This document shows, in pieces, positions 25,283 through 33,969 of a stretch of 64,000 nucleotides of DNA. A program made the position numbers and the translations under genes. Position 1 is the stretch's first letter, and the number at the start of each line of letters is the position of its first letter. The stretch comes from Cytobacillus eiseniae (GTDB taxonomy: Bacteria > Bacillota > Bacilli > Bacillales > Cytobacillaceae). The stretch covers positions 1-64,000 of the forward strand of contig NZ_JAGIKZ010000015.1 of the NCBI RefSeq assembly GCF_017874625.1. Reading direction: 5' to 3'. Below the pieces are notes generated by a model, which had not been told where the DNA came from, made no database searches, and saw nothing but the letters and a program-made list of their open reading frames with translations.

Positions 25283-26971
25283 TTATACTTTAAACTTACT
25301 AATCAACGACTGCAGATCCAATGCTAAAGTAGATAATGATTGAGCGGATAATGAGACTTCCTTCATAGAAGCAAGCTGCTCCTCTGCTGATGAGGCTACT
25401 TCTTGAGAATAACGGGAAGTTCCTGATGATATATCCGTAATACTTGATACGGTAGCAGATACTTCCTCCACACTTGCAGATACTTCTTCAGCAGTTGCTG
25501 CCAAATCATGAATTCGTTCTGCAAGATTTTCCGTAAACTCAAGAATTTCTCCAAAGCTATCCTCCGTTTTTTTAACGATTTCAAGCCCAGCCATTACATC
25601 GCTCATGACTTGTTCGACCGACTTATTCGAGTGCATCATATCTTGCTGAATCTCAATGATTAAACTTGAAATTTGTGAAGACGATTGTTGTGATTGCTCT
25701 GCTAATTTTCGAACTTCATCTGCAACTACAGCAAATCCCTTTCCGTGCTCTCCAGCTCGGGCAGCTTCAATCGCTGCATTAAGTGCCAACAAGTTTGTTT
25801 GATCAGCAATGCCTGAGATGACCTTTGTAATTTCGCCGATTTCCTTTGAACGCTGTTCTAATGACTGAAGAACTCTTCCACTCTCATCCACTGAATGGCT
25901 GATGGCATTAATCTGTTGAACCGTCTTGTCCACAAACTTCCCACCATCATTTGCTTTTTCCGTTGCTTGAGCACTAGCCTCAGACATGAAAGAGGCTGCT
26001 TCTGCAATGGATTGCACACCTTTTGAAACCTCTTCTAGAGCAATCGCACTTTCCTGTACACTAATCGTCGAATGCTCCGCTCCTTTTGCTACATGCTGGA
26101 TGGTTTCAGTAATCAACTCAGTTGCTTGACTTATTTGTTCTGCGCTAGCAGTTAATTCGTCTGAAGAAGCAGCCACATGCTCGGAGGATACATTTACTTC
26201 ATCCATCATCTGTCTCAAATTATTGGCCATGCTATTAAAGCTTTTGGAAAGATCATTTAACTCATCTCCAGCTTGATCATTGATCTGTGAAGTGAAGTCT
26301 CCATCTCGTGCTCGTTCAAGAGCTGAGGAAATATTCGCTAGCCTCTTTTTAATTCTTCTTGTAAAAAGATAAATAACAATACCTGATATAATGACGATTA
26401 CTACAAGCACGGTGATAAATTTCAGTAAGAAGCTAGATAGAATACTTTCAATTATCTCTTGAGAGGCACCTACATAATAGATACCAATCACATCGTCCTT
26501 CCCATCTTTAATGGGCATATACGCAGACTGATAGATATTTCCCGCCGCATTTGCTTCTCCATAGAAGTTTTCGCCTTTTTTTAATACTGTATTCGATACT
26601 TGCTCAGAAACCTGTGTACCAATTGCTCGTTTTCCATCTTTAAGGACATTTGTCGATATCCGTGTATCTCCTTGGAAAATCGTTACTGTATCTCCCGTAT
26701 CTTCTCCAATTTCATCGACAACTTGATCATTCCCGTTCATAAGGGTCTTTCCCTTATAAAGCTGATTATCTTTAATTTCCCATTCTCCAGGATATTTTAT
26801 ATCGATATATTTGTAAGATAATGTGAGATCAGCCTTAGCTTTTTCAATCGCAAATTCTTTAATTCCTTTCGTTACTTCTTGTTCTAGTACAACAGCTATG
26901 ATTGCAGACAATGATAATATAATTGCTAGAACCATTATATTTATCTTCATCCCTAATTTTAATTTTTTCAA
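25283..26971 (-). CDS. Methyl-accepting chemotaxis protein with single Cache-type sensor domain
   Basis: About 562 residues: TM1 (about 10-30), an external sensor domain (31-180) with [17 protein letters not shown] and IGIYYVGAS segments typical of single Cache (sCache_3) domains, TM2 (about 183-205), HAMP (205-258), then a methyl-accepting signalling domain whose hairpin tip reads [22 protein letters not shown]. It senses an extracellular ligand and controls CheA. TTG at 26971 is the likely start because TAGGTGATCC lies just before it; the GTG at 26980 is inside that site. No chemotaxis genes adjoin. Confidence 0.88.
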   Translation of the reverse strand: MKKLKLGMKINIMVLAIILSLSAIIAVVLEQEVTKGIKEFAIEKAKADLTLSYKYIDIKYPGEWEIKDNQLYKGKTLMNGNDQVVDEIGEDTGDTVTIFQGDTRISTNVLKDGKRAIGTQVSEQVSNTVLKKGENFYGEANAAGNIYQSAYMPIKDGKDDVIGIYYVGASQEIIESILSSFLLKFITVLVVIVIISGIVIYLFTRRIKKRLANISSALERARDGDFTSQINDQAGDELNDLSKSFNSMANNLRQMMDEVNVSSEHVAASSDELTASAEQISQATELITETIQHVAKGAEHSTISVQESAIALEEVSKGVQSIAEAASFMSEASAQATEKANDGGKFVDKTVQQINAISHSVDESGRVLQSLEQRSKEIGEITKVISGIADQTNLLALNAAIEAARAGEHGKGFAVVADEVRKLAEQSQQSSSQISSLIIEIQQDMMHSNKSVEQVMSDVMAGLEIVKKTEDSFGEILEFTENLAERIHDLAATAEEVSASVEEVSATVSSITDISSGTSRYSQEVASSAEEQLASMKEVSLSAQSLSTLALDLQSLISKFKV

Positions 26972-27079
26972 CTGGATCACCTACTTTTTCGTATTAGTTT
27001 ATTATTTATATCATAGGGAATTCCCTAGTAATCTACTATGACTTATATCATTATTTTTTCATTAAACTGGAATATGCCC

Positions 27080-27180
27080 TTTTATTAAGAGGATTTCCGC
27101 TGCTGGTTGCTTTAATCAACCGGCCTGGTTGGTCAACCTCTCATTCTAACAATTGTTTTACAAACAACAACCTTTTAGAA
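27080..27180. repeat. Truncated copy of the MITE-like repeat
   Basis: Contains AATCAACCG, GGTTGGTCAACC, CATTCTAACAATTGTTTTA and the end AACAACCTTTTAGAAAGGC, corresponding to the 3' half of the element at 27180-27480. The two copies are joined head to tail. Confidence 0.65.
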
Positions 27181-27480
27181 AGGCTGTTTTCGAATATTGT
27201 TGCTTATTAAGATAAAGTTGGTAAAGGTTGATTTCCGCGCACGTGTGCTCCCTTTCCGTGGGGTTGGCGCTGAACCTCCTCGGAGCATCCGCTCCTGCTT
27301 AGGTCTCAGCTGTCCAACGCATCCCACAGGACATTGAGTAGGCTTCTTAGAATTCACACCGCACGAAGGAAATGAGACAGCATTTTCGAGGATCTCGCAC
27401 CTTCCGCTCCAATCAACCGACCTATTGGGTAAACCATTCATTCTAACAATTATTTTAAAAATAACAATTTTTCAGAGAAG
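27180..27480. repeat. MITE-like repeat, full-length copy of about 300 bp
   Basis: Begins AAGGCTGTTTTCGAATATTGTTG and ends with AATAACAATTTTTCAGAGAAG, an imperfect inverted terminal pair. The interior contains TTGATTTCCGC, GTGTGCTCCCTTTCC, CAACGCATCCCACAGG and CCGCTCCAATCAACCGACCTA. Shorter members with the same ends are at 39963-40106 and 47545-47633. An 88-codon ORF inside (27175-27441, minus) has no ribosome binding site and is judged fortuitous. Confidence 0.75.
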
Positions 27481-27527
27481 ATCCATTCAATAAACACAAT
27501 CTTGAATAGCCAGGGTTCATTTCCATA

Positions 27528-27573
27528 TAAAAAAAGAGAAGAAAAGTCATTATTTGAGCATGACTTTTCTCCT
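27528..27573 (-). terminator. Rho-independent terminator of the lysine ABC importer operon
   Basis: On the minus strand GAGAAAAGTCATG / ATGACTTTTCTTCTC arms, followed by TTTTTTTAT. It lies 62 bp after the ATPase stop codon. Confidence 0.8.
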
Positions 27574-27634
27574 GCTTATATCGACAATATTCTACATAGT
27601 TTGATAAATCTTATAAAAAAATTTCGGATTTATG

Positions 27635-28369
27635 TTACTGTAAAGTGCGCTTCAAAAACTCTCTCGTGCGATCAACAGTTGGGTGATTAAATATTTGCTC
27701 TGGACTGCCTTCTTCTGCAATCACCCCTTTATCCATAAATACAACACGGTCAGATACTTCCTTTGCAAATTCCATTTCATGCGTAACAATTAACATTGTC
27801 AGCCCCGACCCAGCAAGCTCCTTCATGACTTTGAGCACTTCTCCGACCATTTCAGGATCTAGCGCGGAAGTTGGTTCATCAAATAATAACACATCTGGTT
27901 CCATTGAAAGAGCACGAGCAATGGCAACACGCTGCTTTTGCCCGCCTGAAAGCTGCCTAGGCTTCGCGTTCACAAACCTGTCCATCCCGACTACTTTCAA
28001 ATATTTCAATGCAACCTGTTCCGCTTCTTCTTTTGACCGCTTTAACACTTTCATCTGACCAATCACGCAGTTGCCTAAAACATTATGATTATTAAACAAA
28101 TTAAATTGTTGAAAAACCATGCCAAGCTTTCTGCGATACAGATGAATATCATGCTTATCATCAAGAATATTTTCACCATTATAAATAATTTTGCCACCGC
28201 TCGGTTTCTCTAATAAATTCACACAGCGAAGAAGTGTTGATTTTCCTGATCCAGAGGACCCGATGATACAAACCACTTCTCCTTTATTAACAGAGAAATG
28301 AATATCGGTTAATACTTCATGGCTTCCAAAGGACTTACTTAAACGCTGAATATCAATAACCGTTTCCAT
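27635..28369 (-). CDS. Amino-acid ABC importer, ATP-binding protein (probable lysine)
   Basis: 244-residue GlnQ/HisP-type ATPase: Walker [10 protein letters not shown] near residue 37, signature LSGGQKQR near 139, Walker [16 protein letters not shown] near 160, switch His in [14 protein letters not shown]. Last gene of a three-gene polar amino-acid importer (binding protein, permease, ATPase). A lysine riboswitch in the operon leader indicates that lysine is the substrate. Strong AAGGAGGCGG site. Confidence 0.9.
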   Translation of the reverse strand: METVIDIQRLSKSFGSHEVLTDIHFSVNKGEVVCIIGSSGSGKSTLLRCVNLLEKPSGGKIIYNGENILDDKHDIHLYRRKLGMVFQQFNLFNNHNVLGNCVIGQMKVLKRSKEEAEQVALKYLKVVGMDRFVNAKPRQLSGGQKQRVAIARALSMEPDVLLFDEPTSALDPEMVGEVLKVMKELAGSGLTMLIVTHEMEFAKEVSDRVVFMDKGVIAEEGSPEQIFNHPTVDRTREFLKRTLQ

Positions 28370-28389
28370 CTGTTCCGCCTCCTTCGTCC

Positions 28390-29142
28390 TTATTTTGCTA
28401 AATCTACTTGTGTTTCATTGTTTTGCTTATGGCCTACCATCGAATAATTATCTGGCCCATCGAGCTTTCTTTCAAAATATCGAAGAATAAGGGTAACGGC
28501 ATAAGTCATTACAAAATAAATAATGCTTACGATAAAGAAAGCTTCAAAATACCTGTAATTGTTTCCTGCCACCGTTTTTGTTTGAAAGAATAGTTCTGTT
28601 ATGGAAATAACACTTAATACAGCAGTGTCTTTAATATTAATAATAAAATGATTGCCTGAGGCTGGCAGGATATTACGAATGACTTGTGGCATAACAACAT
28701 TTAACATCGTTTGAATATGATTCATTCCAATTGCTTGGGCTGCTTCATATTGTCCTTGATCCACAGAAATGATCCCGCCACGAACAATCTCAGCCATATA
28801 TGCTCCCGTATTAATCGAAACAATAACAATCCCAGCGATGATCGGATCCATATCCCAGCCAAATGCCGCTGCCGAGCCGTAAAAGATAACCATTGCTTGA
28901 ACAATCATCGGTGTCCCGCGGAAAAATTCAATATAAATGGAAAGTAGTATATTAATCACTTTTAAAAGGGCCTTCTTCGCCCCTCGCTCAGGCATAGGGA
29001 TTGTACGAATAATTCCTGCTAATAATCCGACAAGTGCACCAAAAATCGTTCCAACTGATGCAATTAAAAGCGTGACGCCTGCTCCACGCAGAAACATCGG
29101 CCAGTACATTTCAATAATTTTAATAATCCATTCTAAACTCAT
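28390..29142 (-). CDS. Amino-acid ABC importer, permease (probable lysine)
   Basis: Permease of the HisM/GlnP family, about 250 residues with five helices. The ATPase-coupling EAA loop reads [21 protein letters not shown]. The start is ATG at 29142 ([10 protein letters not shown]) after TAGGAGGAG; a longer reading to 29196 runs into the dispersed repeat and is rejected. It forms a homodimeric channel for the substrate delivered by the lipoprotein encoded upstream. The 266-bp gap to that gene holds a terminator-like hairpin and a repeat. Confidence 0.9.
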   Translation of the reverse strand: MSLEWIIKIIEMYWPMFLRGAGVTLLIASVGTIFGALVGLLAGIIRTIPMPERGAKKALLKVINILLSIYIEFFRGTPMIVQAMVIFYGSAAAFGWDMDPIIAGIVIVSINTGAYMAEIVRGGIISVDQGQYEAAQAIGMNHIQTMLNVVMPQVIRNILPASGNHFIINIKDTAVLSVISITELFFQTKTVAGNNYRYFEAFFIVSIIYFVMTYAVTLILRYFERKLDGPDNYSMVGHKQNNETQVDLAK

Positions 29143-29159
29143 TCTTCTCCTCCTAACAT

Positions 29160-29311
29160 TAAGAAAAGCGCAAGCGCCTAAGGTCTCGCCGTACAAACTG
29201 GAAGGGCTTCAACTGAGATAAAGGAAACACAGTGAGCGTGAGCGATACCGTGCTTGACTTATCGTAAGGAGGAGACCTAAAGTTTGATAGGCGCTGGAGC
29301 TAGACATAGAC
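29160..29311. repeat. AAGCGCAAGCGCC-type dispersed repeat inside the lysine-importer operon
   Basis: Begins GAAAAGCGCAAGCGCCTAAG and ends TAGGCGCTGGAGCTAGAC: the ends are inverted relative to each other (CGCCTAaggtctc / ggagacctaaagtttgaTAGGCG). A shorter copy sharing GCGCAAGCGCCTAAGGTCTC and GTACAAACTGGAAGG is at 39857-39937. This kind of element is common between Bacillus genes. Here it separates the binding-protein gene from the permease gene. Confidence 0.75.
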
Positions 29312-29370
29312 GAAACTACTCATAAAGTGATACACAACGTGCAACTTTTTCGTTTCCTAAACAAGAACAA

Positions 29371-29400
29371 AAGCCGACTACCTATATGCAGCCAGCTTCA
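29371..29400 (-). terminator. Weak intercistronic terminator after the lysine-binding protein
   Basis: Minus strand AGCTGGCT / AGTCGGCT 8-bp stem (two G-U pairs) followed by TTTTG. It may let only part of the transcripts continue into the permease and ATPase genes. Confidence 0.5.
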
Positions 29401-29408
29401 CTAAGTCA

Positions 29409-30245
29409 TTATTCAGCTGCTGGCTGATTTTTAATCGCAGCATCCATAATGCTAATCCGTTCATCCTCAGAAATACCTGCCAAAATCTCATTTATTTTTG
29501 CTGTTAATTCACTATCCTTTGCAATTCCTACAGCGATTGCTGTATCATCCTCAGATGTTTCAAATCCTTCAGTCAATTCAACCATTGCAAAGTTTTCATT
29601 CGCACTTGATGCACTGACCCCTTCTGGACGTTCCGAAACGTATCCATCAATAACACCTGATTCAAGTGCTACACGCATCGCTGGGAAATTGTCCATCGCT
29701 GTTTGTTTTTCTACACCGTCAATTTGATCAATGACTGAATAATGGAATGTATTTAGCTGGGCAGTTATCTTTGCACCTTTAAAGTCCTGAATAGAAGTTG
29801 CATTTTCGTATGCGCCACCTTTTTTCACAACTATTACTAAATCTGACTTATAGTAGTTGTCAGAGAAATCGATCATTTCCTTCCGTTCTGCTGTTGGTGA
29901 CATCCCCGCAATAATCGCATCAATTTTTCCTGATGTTAATGATGGAACAAGGCCATCCCATTCTGTTTTTACTATGACTAATTCCTTCCCTAAGCCTTCT
30001 GCAATTTTCTTCGCAATTTCGACATCATAGCCACCAGCATATTCTGCATTTCGATCAATCTTTACTCCGCCATTTGATTCATCCATTTGCGTCCAGTTAA
30101 ATGGAGCATATCCTGCTTCTAGTCCTACTTTAAATGTATCCTTTTCTGACCCTGTTCCCCCTGTTTCTTCACTTGTTCCACAACCTGCCAATAGAATCAT
30201 TGTTACTAGAGACAGTGCTAAAAATATGAATAATTTATTTCTCAT
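29409..30245 (-). CDS. Amino-acid ABC importer, substrate-binding lipoprotein (probable lysine)
   Basis: 278-residue family 3 solute-binding protein. Lipobox LLAGC with Cys22, then a short linker and the type II periplasmic fold with the family 3 signature GYDVEIAKKIAEGLG (about 72-86) and the ligand-site stretches SGKIDAIIAGMSPTAERK and ISDN-like FSDNYY. It binds the amino acid outside the membrane for the permease and ATPase encoded downstream. A lysine riboswitch precedes the gene, which is the evidence for lysine. Confidence 0.88.
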   Translation of the reverse strand: MRNKLFIFLALSLVTMILLAGCGTSEETGGTGSEKDTFKVGLEAGYAPFNWTQMDESNGGVKIDRNAEYAGGYDVEIAKKIAEGLGKELVIVKTEWDGLVPSLTSGKIDAIIAGMSPTAERKEMIDFSDNYYKSDLVIVVKKGGAYENATSIQDFKGAKITAQLNTFHYSVIDQIDGVEKQTAMDNFPAMRVALESGVIDGYVSERPEGVSASSANENFAMVELTEGFETSEDDTAIAVGIAKDSELTAKINEILAGISEDERISIMDAAIKNQPAAE

Positions 30246-30326
30246 AACTAGTTCTCTCCCCCTATTTTTTGTGTTTAATAGTGTTAATATATGCTTGATT
30301 TGTCTAAATTAGGCATTTTACTTAAC

Positions 30327-30580
30327 AAAAAAAGCGACCTGAGATGAACTCAGGCCGCAAATATGTATAGTTTGCCCCAAATCCTCTTCTTATCCCAAGA
30401 GATAGCACAACCCAATAAACCCGGAACGTTTATTGAGACAGTTCTACAGCTCTTAACTGCAGACCCAGCAAGTAATACTTGAGTATATTACAAGCTTCGG
30501 CGATAGTTCCTTCTCAATAGCATCATAGCTTCTCTAGCTCCACTAAAGACTGTTAAATATCGCGCCTCTACCTCATCGGT
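30327..30580 (-). promoter_or_regulatory. Lysine riboswitch (L-box) with intrinsic terminator
   Basis: On the minus strand the leader shows the conserved L-box blocks in order: GAGGTAGAGGCGCGAT, AACTATCGCCGAAGC, GCTGGGTCTGC, GTAGAACTGTC and the closing CTATCTC. P1 pairs GAGGTAG (30574-30568) with CTATCTC (30405-30399). The expression platform is a terminator, GCGGCCTGAG / CTCAGGTCGC plus TTTTTTT (30358-30327). Lysine binding should stabilise P1 and favour termination, turning off the importer when lysine is plentiful. Confidence 0.9.
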
Positions 30581-30609
30581 ATAGATGAGGTCTTATTAAA
30601 TTATGTCTA

Positions 30610-30638
30610 ATCCTACAATAGATTCGTATATCTGTCAA
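30610..30638 (-). promoter_or_regulatory. Sigma-A promoter of the lysine-riboswitch operon
   Basis: Minus strand TTGACA (30638-30633), 17-bp spacer, TAGGAT (30615-30610). The expected start is near 30603, about 25 nt upstream of the riboswitch P1 helix. Confidence 0.75.
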
Positions 30639-30757
30639 ATGATTAAAATAGATTAGAAAATTGGTAAATTACTTATAAATAAAGGATTTATGAACTTTAT
30701 AAGGGAATAGAATAAATTGGTATTTTAAAAATAAGATAGAACAAAGGAAGTGTTCAC

Positions 30758-31408
30758 TTGAAAAAATATATTCTGCCCTTATTCATATTACTCACTGGCC
30801 TGCTCTATATTTTCATTATTCCATCTGACCCTTTTGCCATAAGTCTTCTTTTTAAAGTGATTCCGATGTGGCTCATCATTTACTTTGGCTATTTACAATT
30901 CCCCTCCAAGCGTTCAGGTACGCATTGGATTATGTTGGTCGGATTAATATTTTGTATGTTTGGGGATGCCCTTTTGCATTGGTTTGTAATTGGTTTATCT
31001 GCCTTTCTCATCGGTCATCTTTTCTATCTAACAGCCTTCTTCAAAAATTGGCGCTTTTCAATGATTCGGTTCGCTATGATCATCCCGATTCTTCTCTTTT
31101 CCTTTTTAATTGGCAAACAACTAGTCACTTCATTGCTGCTTGATGGGAATAATGGCTTAGTCATTCCTGTCATCGGATATGTGCTAATTATTTCATTAAT
31201 GGCTTGGTCTGCGATTATGAGCGGCAATAAATGGGCAATGATTGGCAGTATTTTATTTGTGTTGTCTGATTCCATTTTATCATGGAATATGTTTGTTTCC
31301 GATATCCCCAATGCATCCATTCTTATTATGGGAACCTATTATACTGCTCAGTTTTTAATGGCTAAGAGTATTGGGACTCTATCAAAATCTACTCCTGCCG
31401 TTGATTGA
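30758..31408 (+). CDS. YhhN family lysoplasmalogenase-like membrane protein
   Basis: 216-residue protein with eight predicted membrane helices, matching the YhhN/TMEM86 family. Its animal members hydrolyse the vinyl-ether bond of lysoplasmalogen; bacterial roles are less clear. Family motifs with likely catalytic acidic residues are visible: FCMFGDALLH near residue 66 and FVLSDSILSWN near 168. ATG at 30758 follows AAAGGAAGTG. It is divergent from the lysine importer and convergent with the DUF2804 gene, whose end lies 3 bp away. Confidence 0.82.
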   Translation: MKKYILPLFILLTGLLYIFIIPSDPFAISLLFKVIPMWLIIYFGYLQFPSKRSGTHWIMLVGLIFCMFGDALLHWFVIGLSAFLIGHLFYLTAFFKNWRFSMIRFAMIIPILLFSFLIGKQLVTSLLLDGNNGLVIPVIGYVLIISLMAWSAIMSGNKWAMIGSILFVLSDSILSWNMFVSDIPNASILIMGTYYTAQFLMAKSIGTLSKSTPAVD

Positions 31409-31411
31409 AGA

Positions 31412-32428
31412 TTACCAGCTTGCCTGGTGATCTTCTGCCCAGCCAATGAAAGAGTTAATCTTTATTTTCTCCCCTTCGTCTGTGACAATGCTGCCTTTAA
31501 AGGTTCCAATCATTTGGTGAACACTTGAGCGAATAATGAGTGCATTTGTTGTGGCAATTCTTTCATACATTGGTTCAAAAACGAGTGAAACTTGATCCGT
31601 CCCCTTAGACTTTAATATCCATGGCTTCATATAATCATTCATATCATACGTCCATATCATCTCTTCATGGATTTTACTAAGTTTGCCATCAACGACAAGG
31701 CCATTCTCGGTCTGCCCCGTTCCATCTGTCCACTGGCCGCCAAAGTTAAGACCAACAGACCTTCCCTGAACAACACCTGACGCAGAAGCCCAATTCCATG
31801 TAGACCGATAAGGCCAGATCCCTCGCCCGAAGTCTAGACAGCCAAAGGCTTGTTCATCCTGGAAATGGTAGTCCTTCCCGCTCCAACTCACCACCCCTTT
31901 AGCTGGAAGTGCCATTTGCTTCGAAGTAAATTGAAAATGCCTTTCACTCCACGGCACAACCACATTAACAGATTCATGCCCATTCGGACGACGGACAAAT
32001 AAATCTGCAACAAGCGGTTGCCCCTTCCCACTAAAATTCGGACATTGAACACGAATATGTGTGGAATCTCCAAGCTCTTCAAATGAAATAGCCATTTGTT
32101 TTCCTTCGTACTGAATAGTTGCATGCACATCATCTGGCATTCTGCACCCTACTCCTAAAGGAACAAGCAGCGTTTTCTCTTGAAAATGAAGCGTCTTTAA
32201 ATCTAATACATAAACAAATAACACTGCAGCATAATCCAAATGAGAGATCGTGGCTGAAAATAAACATTCTGGACTTGTTACACACCAATAATTCCATTTC
32301 TTCTTCCGCAAAAAACTTCCCGTCACATTACAATTAATTAGCGGTTGTCTCGCCCAGCCAATGCTATTTTGTGCTAATCGCCCAGAGCGATCACACATAT
32401 CCGTCCTTTTGATGATTTCTTGTGCCAT
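31412..32428 (-). CDS. DUF2804 family protein
   Basis: 338-residue soluble protein matching DUF2804: an N-terminal CxxSGRL-like stretch (DMCDRSGRLAQNSIGWAR), many beta strands, a central DFGRGIWPYRSTWNWASASG block and a C-terminal NQMFGTFKG-like strand (VHQMIGTFKGSI). Function unknown; the beta-rich fold may bind a hydrophobic ligand. ATG at 32428 follows TGGAGTGGG; the ATG at 32452 lies upstream of that site. Stops 3 bp from the convergent YhhN gene, with no terminator between. Confidence 0.82.
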   Translation of the reverse strand: MAQEIIKRTDMCDRSGRLAQNSIGWARQPLINCNVTGSFLRKKKWNYWCVTSPECLFSATISHLDYAAVLFVYVLDLKTLHFQEKTLLVPLGVGCRMPDDVHATIQYEGKQMAISFEELGDSTHIRVQCPNFSGKGQPLVADLFVRRPNGHESVNVVVPWSERHFQFTSKQMALPAKGVVSWSGKDYHFQDEQAFGCLDFGRGIWPYRSTWNWASASGVVQGRSVGLNFGGQWTDGTGQTENGLVVDGKLSKIHEEMIWTYDMNDYMKPWILKSKGTDQVSLVFEPMYERIATTNALIIRSSVHQMIGTFKGSIVTDEGEKIKINSFIGWAEDHQASW

Positions 32429-32725
32429 AATCCCACTCCATTTTACAAACATTTTTTTGAATAAAACAGCGTTATTGAGGATAGTAAGTCCTACTTACAC
32501 CCTTCCTCCATGAACATTTCCCTTACCTATTTCGCCTACTCATTCGATTATCCCTTTCATCATTCCTTAATTATTCCACTATTCAAACTGTAAATATTAG
32601 TTTTTCAAAAAAACTATGACATTTATCACAATTTTAAATTAATTTAACTTATTTTTAACCTATATAAGATAAAGTTAAAATTGAAATTCATATGAATATA
32701 GATAACTAATTTAGGAGTGAAATAA

Positions 32726-32926
32726 TTGTTAGATCAAGAATGGGTAAAACTTATGAAAGAAGCACAACAATTAGGCTTATCGAAGGAAGATGTCCGGCTA
32801 TTTTTTCAGAAAAGGAATGTTTCTTCACTAATTGAAAGGAACCAATTAAGTAAAGCACCTATACACAGAAGCGAAGAAGTGTACGCACAATCCCTGTCTT
32901 TCTGTGACTTTCAAGAGACCATTTAA
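32726..32926 (+). CDS. sinI: SinI-family antirepressor (orphan)
   Basis: 66-residue protein whose N-terminal ~40 residues (LDQEWVKLMKEAQQLGLSKE then DVRLFFQKR) match the SinI domain, which binds and inactivates the biofilm repressor SinR. The C-terminal ~25 residues are extra. A TTG start at 32726 is set by AGGAGTGA. No sinR follows, unlike the sinI-sinR pair of B. subtilis; the next gene is a convergent transporter. It could act on a SinR or SlrR-like protein encoded elsewhere. Confidence 0.82.
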   Translation: MLDQEWVKLMKEAQQLGLSKEDVRLFFQKRNVSSLIERNQLSKAPIHRSEEVYAQSLSFCDFQETI

Positions 32927-33092
32927 TACACTTGTCTTTGGATCAGATTCTTTACGAGAGGATGATGCCTGCTCTTTATACATAACCAATTCTCACTACT
33001 CTTCATCTAGACATTTAATCATTCCGTAGGATTTCCTCTCTCTCCTCTCTAGGACCCAATTTATAAACGAACCATTGTATACTGCCTATTTA

Positions 33093-33117
33093 TTATTCTC
33101 CAATTAATCGCTGGAGA
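33093..33117 (-). terminator. Possible weak terminator of the TauE-family gene
   Basis: Minus strand ACTCTCCA / TGGAGAAT imperfect stem with a 9-nt AT loop and a following AATAATAAAT stretch that lacks a true T-run. Marginal. Confidence 0.3.
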
Positions 33118-33146
33118 GTATTTCTTGTTCGCCAGCTTTCATTGTT

Positions 33147-33875
33147 TTAGATAGTAATAAGCAGTTGAAAAATCAATCCGATTGTAATTATCCGAAGAAT
33201 GGGCTTAATATGCAGCGGATTGATTTTCTTTGCTAAGCGTACACCTATTTGTGCTCCGAAAACAGATCCGAAGAGCAAAGCGATTGTTATAGACCAAATA
33301 ATTTTGTCTGTAGCAATATACGTTAGGGCAGCGCCAAAACAACTTGAAAAGGTAGCAAGACGTACGAAGCCTACCGCACGAATATAAGCAATGTTTAAAT
33401 AGCCAAGTAAATAGAGCATCAATGTTCCTTGACCAGGCCCAAAAAGACCATCATAAATACCAATTCCATAAAACCCTAGTACACTTGTCTTATTCCTCTC
33501 CAATCCTTCTTGACCTGAAAAATCCTTTTTTCCAATGAATGATGTAAGAAAGGCAAAAACAAGGAGGAAAAGGGCGATTAAATACATGTTTTCTGCCGAT
33601 ATTCTTGATGCGATGAAACTGCCGCTAATGCCTCCAACTATACTAACTGGAATGATCCATAATGATTCCTTAAGTGAAATATCTCCATTTCTATACAGGT
33701 GAAAAAAACTAGAAAATGAACTAATTGTATTGGATACTTTATTCGCACCGATCGCAGAATGGACAGGTATTCCCATTAACAGCATAGCCGGCAAACTAAC
33801 TAATCCACCACTTCCAGCAATGGTGCCAATTGTTGTCGCACAAATACCGATTAGGAAAATGAATACATATTCCAT
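33147..33875 (-). CDS. TauE/SafE family sulfite/organosulfonate exporter-like protein
   Basis: 242-residue membrane protein with about eight helices in two halves. The TauE/SafE hallmarks are present: an N-terminal GTIAGSGGLVSLPAMLLMG loop and a second-half GIYDGLFGPGQGTLMLY loop. Members move sulfite, sulfonates or similar anions, but the substrate here is unknown. Start ATG at 33875 lies 6 nt after GAGGAGGTG; the reading from 33884 begins inside that site. Divergent from nothing obvious; probably monocistronic. Confidence 0.85.
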   Translation of the reverse strand: MEYVFIFLIGICATTIGTIAGSGGLVSLPAMLLMGIPVHSAIGANKVSNTISSFSSFFHLYRNGDISLKESLWIIPVSIVGGISGSFIASRISAENMYLIALFLLVFAFLTSFIGKKDFSGQEGLERNKTSVLGFYGIGIYDGLFGPGQGTLMLYLLGYLNIAYIRAVGFVRLATFSSCFGAALTYIATDKIIWSITIALLFGSVFGAQIGVRLAKKINPLHIKPILRIITIGLIFQLLITI

Positions 33876-33969
33876 TTCCAACACCTCCTCAGCAACAGTA
33901 TATGAGGAGTATTATTATAAGTAAATTTAATAATAATTATCAAAACCAATAATAATTTCTTATGGAATA

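Noticed and set aside
27175-27441. 88-codon ORF in the repeat region
   Set aside because: Inside a MITE-like repeat, no ribosome binding site, no family.
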